Made by a program: the position numbers and the translations under genes | Part shown: positions 1-4,900 of the stretch, one piece after another | Position numbering within the stretch: the first letter of the stretch is position 1 | How the letters are laid out: the number at the start of each line of letters is the position of its first letter | From: Chloroflexota bacterium | GTDB lineage: Bacteria > Chloroflexota > FW602-bin22 > JACPRP01 | NCBI GenBank assembly: GCA_016210495.1 | Contig: JACQUC010000212.1 | Coordinates: 1 to 6,290 of the forward strand | DNA: 6,290 bases | Direction: 5' to 3' | Notes under the pieces: model-generated | The model's database searches: none | Seen by the model: only the letters and a program-made list of their open reading frames with translations | Told to the model about the DNA's origin: nothing

Positions 1-51
1 CATTAAGACCGTACGTCTGCCGGCCTAACGACTGCTTAGCTTAATGCGCAT

Positions 52-79
52 GGGGCGAACGGCCGTTCGCCCCTACAAT
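52..79. repeat. Short perfect palindrome with GTAGGG-type end, upstream of the VOC gene
   Basis: Positions 52-73 form a perfect 22-nt palindrome (GGGGCGAACGG followed directly by its reverse complement). The right side continues as CTACAAT to position 79. This right end, CGCCCCTACAAT, closely matches the right end of the palindrome at 545-580 (CGTCCCTACCAAT), although the cores differ. The left arm lacks the matching outer CTAC complement, so this copy looks eroded on that side. TACAAT at 74-79 could also serve as a -10 box for the VOC gene, but I see no -35 hexamer at the right distance. It is probably a dispersed repeat of the REP or small palindromic type. Copy number cannot be judged from one window. 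Confidence 0.6.
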
Positions 80-108
80 AAGGGGCCGCGGTTTCAACCG
101 CCAGGCAG

Positions 109-115
109 TAAGGAG
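109..115 (+). promoter_or_regulatory. Ribosome binding site of the VOC gene
   Basis: TAAGGAG lies 6 nt before the ATG at 122. It decides the start: the same frame is open from an ATG at 44, but that longer version would begin inside the repeat region and add 26 residues unlike the VOC fold. Confidence 0.75.
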
Positions 116-121
116 TTGTGT

Positions 122-514
122 ATGTTCAAGAGAATCGAGCACGTGGAGATTGTCCCTAGCGATCCGGAAAGGTCGATTCGGTTTTACACGGACGTCTTTG
201 GCTTCAGGGTCACGGAGCGACACAGGGTGCAGGACCCTCCTCCCGACGAGGTGATCTGGCTGGAGCTGAACGGCACGTTCCTCGAGCTGGTTGTGGTGAA
301 GGATCCGGCCCCGCCGTCCGGCGAGCCGTTCCAGGTCGGGTACAGAAGGATGTGCCTCGAGGTCGAGAACCTCGATAAGGCGCTGGAGTACCTCAGAAGC
401 AAGGGGGTGCGGATCGCCAAGGGACCGGTGCAGTCGTCCACGTCGCTGCGGGCTGACGTCAGGGATCCCGACGATCTGTCCATCGAGCTGCGGCAGCCGC
501 TGCCCAGGCGCTAG
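122..514 (+). CDS. VOC family protein (glyoxalase/bleomycin resistance/dioxygenase fold)
   Basis: This 130-residue protein has the length and pattern of a single-chain vicinal oxygen chelate (VOC) protein with two beta-alpha-beta-beta-beta modules. Module one opens with RIEHVEIVPSDPERSIRFYT and continues to GFRV (about residues 4-30), the usual N-terminal signature. It ends with the strand pair WLELNGTFLELVVV (46-59). Module two runs from RMCLEVENLDKALEYLRSKG (76-95) to DPDDLSIELRQ (115-125). Of the four positions that normally bind the metal, H7, E55 and E122 are present, but the usual His at the start of module two is R76. The metal site may therefore be altered or lost, and no reaction can be assigned. 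VOC members include glyoxalases, isomerases, epimerases, ring-cleaving dioxygenases and drug-binding proteins. The protein is likely cytosolic, with no signal peptide. The gene stands alone, converges on the transporter gene and is flanked by two palindromes with similar ends. The ATG at 122 is chosen because of the well-spaced SD at 109-115. Confidence 0.87.
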   Translation: MFKRIEHVEIVPSDPERSIRFYTDVFGFRVTERHRVQDPPPDEVIWLELNGTFLELVVVKDPAPPSGEPFQVGYRRMCLEVENLDKALEYLRSKGVRIAKGPVQSSTSLRADVRDPDDLSIELRQPLPRR

Positions 515-519
515 GCCGT

Positions 520-538
520 GCAGCACAACAAGTGCTGC
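520..538. terminator. Small hairpin just after the VOC stop codon
   Basis: GCAGCAC (520-526) pairs with GTGCTGC (532-538) around a 5-nt loop AACAA, starting 5 nt after the VOC stop. No T-tract follows, so it is not a classical intrinsic terminator. It could protect the 3' end of the mRNA or act together with the larger palindrome that follows at 545. Confidence 0.35.
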
Positions 539-544
539 GGAGCG

Positions 545-580
545 ATTGGTAGGGACGTTGCATGCAACGTCCCTACCAAT
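545..580. repeat. Perfect 36-nt palindrome between convergent genes
   Basis: ATTGGTAGGGACGTTGCA (545-562) is followed without any spacer by its exact reverse complement (563-580), giving 18-bp arms with no mismatch. It fills most of the gap between the VOC gene and the transporter gene, which end facing each other. Its last base touches the transporter stop codon (581-583 on the minus strand). It could form a cruciform in DNA or a strong hairpin in either transcript, and so act as a two-way transcription end or mRNA 3' stabiliser. There is no adjacent T-tract for a standard intrinsic terminator. The sequence style (GTAGGG ends around a GC-rich core) resembles dispersed palindromic repeats I recall from other bacterial genomes. 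That link is from memory and unverified. Confidence 0.8.
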
Positions 581-1501
581 CTACCCCACCATCGCCACCA
601 GCGTGCCCATAAGCACCATCGAGTTGCCCAGGAGCACCCACCGGCTGAAGCTTTCGTATTGGCGGTTGATGAGAAAGGCGAAGACCAGGCCCCATAGCGG
701 AGTAGTGCGCTCCATCAAGCTCACCGTCATTACAGGCGCGTAGGCCAGGGCAAGGTAGCGCGCCATCTGAGCCAAGTTTGAGGTTAGGCCGCTCGAGATA
801 GCCAGACGGTAGCTTTGCCTGTCTGCGTTGAAAAGCTCGGCCCTCGTCTTGCGGTTGAGGAGAGAGGGAGTCAGCGCCAGCACAGCGGCAGAATAGGCTA
901 TCAGGCTGCCCGCGAGCGGGGTGCCGCCGTTTTGAAACGCCAGCTTGATGAATATCGGGGAGGTGCCCCAGAAAACGGCGGCGCCCGCGCCCAGCAACAT
1001 GCCCATGCGCAAGGTGCGGCGATCCACGTGTCTTCCAGGCACGGTGCCCATCGGTCGAGCGTCGCGACTAGCAGTCGGCTCTTTCAGAGTTGTCAGGGCA
1101 GGACCAAACAGCACCATGACCATGGCCACGCCAATGAACGGGGTGAGCGGCTCGCCGAGAAAGATCGCGGCGAGGCTGATGCTCACGATGAAATAGGTGC
1201 CGATGACGATGTTGGCGCGGGTCGAGCCGACGAGCTGAACGGCTCTGTAGGCGACGGTGCGCCCGAGTGAGAAGTTGATTATGCCGGCGAGGCTGAAGAA
1301 CAGATAGGTTTTCCAGTTGAAGTGCGCCAGGTTGAACACCTCGCCGGAGACCGTGGCCACGATCAAGAAGAAGATCGGCCCGGTGGAGATGGCGACGATG
1401 GAGACGAAGCTGGAGCCCGCACGTATCACGCCGCGGCGGGTGATGATAGAGTTGGCCGCAAAGGAAGCGGCCATAACAGATCCCAGCAGAATTCCCAGCA
1501 T
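581..1501 (-). CDS. EamA/DMT-superfamily transporter, ten predicted membrane helices
   Basis: The 306-residue protein has the two-repeat, ten-helix plan of the EamA (drug/metabolite transporter, DMT) family in the cytoplasmic membrane. Approximate helices are 2-20, 31-52, 66-86, 94-114 and 119-138, then a charged cytosolic loop (140-165), then 166-187, 196-214, 231-251, 256-278 and 287-305. Family landmarks include IFLGEPLTPFIGVAMVMV (113-130) at the end of the first repeat, with the usual Glu-Pro-Leu-Thr turn, and AVFWGTSPIFIKLAF (175-189) opening the second. Members move amino acids, metabolites or drugs. The substrate cannot be told from this sequence. The ATG at 1501 begins directly with helix 1 and is the first start after an in-frame TAA at 1508-1510, but no SD precedes it. 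An in-frame ATG ten codons in (1472-1474) would cut helix 1. A strong promoter lies at 1631-1659, implying a leader of about 120 nt with a possible small ORF. The C-terminus is complete through helix 10 and the stop abuts the 36-nt palindrome. Confidence 0.9.
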   Translation of the reverse strand: MLGILLGSVMAASFAANSIITRRGVIRAGSSFVSIVAISTGPIFFLIVATVSGEVFNLAHFNWKTYLFFSLAGIINFSLGRTVAYRAVQLVGSTRANIVIGTYFIVSISLAAIFLGEPLTPFIGVAMVMVLFGPALTTLKEPTASRDARPMGTVPGRHVDRRTLRMGMLLGAGAAVFWGTSPIFIKLAFQNGGTPLAGSLIAYSAAVLALTPSLLNRKTRAELFNADRQSYRLAISSGLTSNLAQMARYLALAYAPVMTVSLMERTTPLWGLVFAFLINRQYESFSRWVLLGNSMVLMGTLVAMVG

Positions 1502-1507
1502 GTGTGC

Positions 1508-1561
1508 TTATGCCAAATGCGCGGGGGTTATGCGGATCGGCGAAAAGGGCTGTAGAAACAT
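1508..1561 (-). CDS. Possible 17-residue leader ORF upstream of the transporter
   Basis: On the minus strand an ATG at 1559-1561 opens a 17-codon ORF (MFLQPFSPIRITPAHLA) ending in TAA at 1508-1510, only 6 nt before the transporter ATG and in the same frame. It has an SD-like GAGGA (1568-1572) spaced 6 nt from its ATG, whereas the transporter start has none. The arrangement would suit translational coupling, with ribosomes loading at the leader ORF and restarting at the transporter ATG. A hairpin with 6-bp arms (GGCCCG at 1577-1582, CGGGCC at 1609-1614) sits between the predicted transcription start and this SD. The peptide has no recognisable motif, and a chance ORF of this size is entirely possible. 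Conservation across relatives would be needed to accept it. Confidence 0.3.
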   Translation of the reverse strand: MFLQPFSPIRITPAHLA

Positions 1562-1630
1562 CGCGAATCCTCGCCTGGCCCGAGAAATGCTTGGAGCGTC
1601 GACGGTAGCGGGCCTGCGGGCGCCAAGGAG

Positions 1631-1659
1631 ATGATAGCATCTGCGTGGTGGTTAGTCAA
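1631..1659 (-). promoter_or_regulatory. Sigma-70-type promoter for the transporter gene
   Basis: Read on the minus strand, TTGACT (1654-1659) is separated by exactly 17 nt from TATCAT (1631-1636). The bases just before the -10 box are TGC, an extended -10 element. Both hexamers match the consensus at five of six positions. The predicted start of transcription is near 1624, about 120 nt upstream of the transporter ATG at 1501. Confidence 0.65.
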
Positions 1660-1710
1660 GGAAGCGCGTGGCAGGCGGACGGGCGAGGGGATTTGTGGCA
1701 GGGCATCCGT

Positions 1711-1874
1711 GGGAGGCGCCCGTAGCCGCAACCTTCAGGGTGCGCGTGCCTGTTCGTGTGCCGACAGGACCGGCATGTTTCGTGGGTATGCCCGATGGAA
1801 AGGCCGTCCTCATACCCGCCTGGTACAGCAAGGGCGCGCGCAGGCTAAAGCCTTCGGCTACGGGTCCGCCTCCC
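1711..1874. repeat. 164-bp nested imperfect palindrome (MITE/REP-like or structured-RNA element)
   Basis: The ends form an 18-bp inverted repeat: GGGAGGCGCCCGTAGCCG at 1711-1728, and its reverse complement at 1855-1874 interrupted only by 2 extra bases (1865-1866). In the middle, GGGTATG (1784-1790) pairs with CATACCC (1811-1817), extendable to 1782/1819. The stretches between these stems also resemble each other as reverse complements: about 1732-1761 against 1822-1852, roughly two-thirds identical by hand. The left half holds about 20 extra bases (about 1760-1783). The whole unit could fold into one long branched hairpin. It lies between the divergent promoters of the transporter and the activase gene, outside both core promoters. 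A GTG-started 86-codon frame (1668-1928) crosses it but has poor codon character and is rejected. No transposase is present. This could be a non-autonomous mobile palindrome, a bacterial interspersed mosaic element or a structured RNA. The sequence alone does not decide. Confidence 0.6.
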
Positions 1875-1923
1875 CCCCGCTCTGCGCCTACGCAAAACGG
1901 AGAGGGGATTCACGCGTTTGTAG

Positions 1924-1929
1924 TATAAT
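1924..1929 (+). promoter_or_regulatory. TATAAT -10 box for the activase gene
   Basis: A perfect TATAAT lies 38 nt before the GTG at 1968, predicting a transcript start near 1936 and a leader of about 32 nt. No good -35 hexamer is found 16-19 nt upstream (the region around 1899-1907 reads GGAGAGGGG), and there is no TGn extension. It may need an activator, or be fortuitous. The position argues against the upstream GTG at 1944, which would have a leader of only about 8 nt. Confidence 0.4.
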
Positions 1930-1952
1930 AGTTAATCGCTTGAGTGTCTTCG

Positions 1953-1959
1953 AAAGGGA
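1953..1959 (+). promoter_or_regulatory. Ribosome binding site that sets the activase start at 1968
   Basis: AAAGGGA lies 8 nt before the GTG at 1968. The alternative in-frame GTG at 1944 has no purine-rich SD in front of it. Confidence 0.5.
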
Positions 1960-1967
1960 TTGGCTCT

Positions 1968-4900
1968 GTGACAGGCGATCATGAACCTACGGCACAGAGT
2001 AGCCGGCTATATCTTGGGCTCGATATCGGCGCGGTGAACGCGCGGGCGGCGGTGGTCGATGCGTCGGGACGGGTGCTTTTCGTCGATCAGGAGCGCACGT
2101 TCAAGGGGCCGGCGGCGGCGGTGGGGATGCTTCTACAGCGGCTGGAGCACGCCGTGCCGCTAGGCGGGCTCGGCCTTCACTCGTCCCCTTTGCAACGGAG
2201 TGAAGAGCTGGCCGGCGCGGGTGTGACGGGATCGGGCCGACACATTTACGACGGCCAGTACGGCTGGCAAACGATTACCTCACCATACGCTGCCATCACC
2301 AGCCTGCTACTCGACCATCCGGATGCGAGAACTATCATCTCCATCGGCGGCCAGAGCACGCTGGTTATCGGCATCGATAGGGGATCGTGGCGGGTGACGC
2401 GCTCGCCTTTGTGCGCCGCCGGCACGGGCAGATTTCTGGAGCAGCAGGCGTCGCGCCTGGGGATCGCCATCGAAGAGTTCGGGAAGCTTGCGCTGGAATG
2501 GCAGCAGTCTCCGCCGCGTGTTGCCGCGCGGTGCAGCGTGTTCGCCAAGTCGGACCTGATACACCTGCAGCAAAAGGGGTGGCCGGTCCCGGCGATGCTG
2601 GCAGGACTCTCGGCCAGCATCGCCCAGATGGTTCAGGCGCAGTGGAGGGAGGAGTTCGCGCCTCCGGTTTACTGTATCGGGGGGGTAGCGGCCAACGGCG
2701 GCGTCATCCACGCCCTGTCAGTGGCCCTGGGCCGGCAGCAGGTGATCGTGCCGGACAGATACGCCGACCGTGGGGCTATCGGCGCGGCGCTGCTGGCCAG
2801 GGGCGCCTCGGCGGCCCCAGGCGAGCTTCACCCCATGCAGGCCGGGGACACGGAGGTTTTCTTCATCCCGCGCAACCTGGAGCCGGTGGTCACGGTGGAT
2901 GGCTGGAAGCCCTGGGACTTCGGACCCGAGTTGTTGGACGTCTATCTCGGAGTGGACGTGGGCTCCACCAGCACGAAAGCGGCGGTGATAAGCCGAACTG
3001 GCCAGGTGCTGGCCAAGAGCTATCTGATGACGGCGGGACAGCCGCTGGAAGCGGTCAAGAAGGTAATGGCGAACCTGGCGCCCGAGGTCGAGGGTAAGGT
3101 GCGGGTCAGGGCCGCCGGCGTCACGGGCTCGGGCCGCTACCTGGTCGGCAGCTTCATCGGGGCCGATTTGATCAAGAACGAGATCACCGCCCAGACCAGG
3201 GCCGCGCTGCAAATCGATCCCCGGGTGAACACCATCTTCGAGCTGGGCGGGCAGGATTCGAAGTTCGTGTACCTGGAGAATGGCACGGCGCTGGACTACC
3301 AGATGAACAAGGCGTGCGCGGCGGGAACGGGGAGCTTCATCGACGAGCTGGCCGAGCAACTGGGCATCTCGACGCGTACGGGCGAGTTTGCCCGCCTGGC
3401 GTTCGACGCCACGAATCAGATGGACCTGGGAGAGAAGTGCACGGCCTTCATGAGCCAGGCAGTGACCTCGGCGCAGCACGCCGGGGTGGCCACGGAAGTG
3501 ATCGTGGCCAGTCTGGCCCTGTCGCTGGCCAAGAACTACATCTCGAAGGTGGTCGCGGGGCGGCGCATTGGGGACCACGTCTTCCTGACGGGCGCGGTTT
3601 TCTATAATGAGGCGGTGGTATCGGCCTTCAAGGCCGAGCTGCCGGGAAAGACCTACGTCGTGCCTGAGCACAAGGAGGTGACGGGCGCCATCGGCGCGGC
3701 GCTGCTGGCGATGGAGGCCACACCCGCCGACGCCGAGTCGAGATTCAGGGGATTCTCGAAAGTTGCCGAGGCCAGCTACAAGCTGACCAACTTCAATTGC
3801 CACCAGTGCGAGCATACCTGCGCCATCAGCGCGATGACGACGGACACAGGAGAACGGCTTTTCTACGGCTCGCGCTGCGATCTGTACGACGCCGGTGCAC
3901 TGCAGACGAAGGCCAGCCTGGCGGCAACGCCGTTTGCGACCAGGGAGAGGCTGCTGTTCGGGGAGGGGGGAACGGGCACCAGGGGCCAGGGGCCGCGCAC
4001 GTTGGAAAATGCGGCGGCAGATCGGTCGGCTCCGTCGGGTACGTCAGAGTACAGCCACGCACCACGAGCAGCGGCTACGCTTGTCGGCGTGCCGCGGGCG
4101 TTGCTGGCGCACGATCTGGCGCCACTGCTAACGGGCTTTCTCGAGGCGCTCGGTGTAAATGTGAGATACTCGTCGCCAACGAACAAGCGGATAATCGAGA
4201 AATCGGTGGAGCACGCTTACACGGATAGCTGTTTCCCGATCAAGCTGCTGCACGGTCACGTCGCTGAGCTGCTAAAGGAAGGCGCCGAGTACATTCTCAT
4301 TCCCAACGCTATTCGGATGGACAAGAAAGACGGGGATACCGACCAGCGCTATTCGTGCCCGCTGGTGCAGAGCGCACCATATATCGTGCGCTCGGTCTTC
4401 GGCCTGGGCGATAAGCTGCTGGACCCGGTCATCGACTTCTCCCGTGGCGATGCAGCGGTGATGCGCAGCTTCGTCGGGGTGGCGCAGCGGCTGGGGTTCG
4501 ACGAGCGGGAAGGACAGAGGGCAATCCGCGAGGGCCTGGCGTGGCAGCGCGCGTTCGAGGTGCGGGCACGAGAGGCGGGCAGTCGCATACTGGACGAAAT
4601 GGCGGACAACCCAGAGGCGATAGGCGTGGTGCTGCTGTCGCGGGCCTACAATGCGCAGGACGCGGGAGCCAATCTGGCTATGGCACAGGAGCTGAGCCGA
4701 CTGGGGGTGGTGCCCATCCCCCTGGACTTTCTGCCGCTAGAGCGCGTGGACGTCAGGGAGATAACCGACCGCCCCTACTGGAACTACGAGCGCAAGATCC
4801 TGGCTGGGGCGAGGATCGTCGCCGAGAACCCGCAGCTATTTGGGCTTTTCCTGACCAACTTCGGCTGCGGCCCAAACTCGTTCATCGAAAACATCGTCGA

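Noticed and set aside
1..46. Inverted repeat CATTAAG (1-7) with CTTAATG (40-46)
   Set aside because: Only 7 bp with a 32-nt loop that has no further pairing, and cut by the window edge. This could be chance.
88..101. Small inverted repeat GCGGTT/AACCGC in the VOC leader
   Set aside because: The loop would be only 2 nt, leaving a 4-bp stem in practice. Too short to call an operator or regulator site.
1668..1928. 86-codon plus-strand ORF with a GTG start and an SD-like AAGGA (1658-1662)
   Set aside because: It runs across the 164-bp imperfect palindrome, shows weak third-position GC bias compared with the neighbouring genes, is Pro/Arg/Ala-rich and matches no fold I know. It is most likely a by-product of the repeat.
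1944..1967. Upstream GTG at 1944 as the activase start, adding 8 residues
   Set aside because: No SD precedes it and it would lie about 8 nt from the predicted transcript start, while the GTG at 1968 has AAAGGGA at good spacing. It cannot be excluded if transcription begins further upstream.
1631..1984. 117-codon plus-strand ORF overlapping the activase start
   Set aside because: Arg- and Cys-rich translation without domain character, ATG directly adjacent to its SD-like bases, overlaps the repeat and the promoter regions.
2718..3815. Long open frame (365 codons) on the minus strand inside the activase gene, and a 373-codon one at 5022-6143
   Set aside because: Both lie antisense to a clearly conserved 1426-aa protein and have Arg/His/Gln/Leu-rich translations typical of mirror frames in GC-rich coding DNA.
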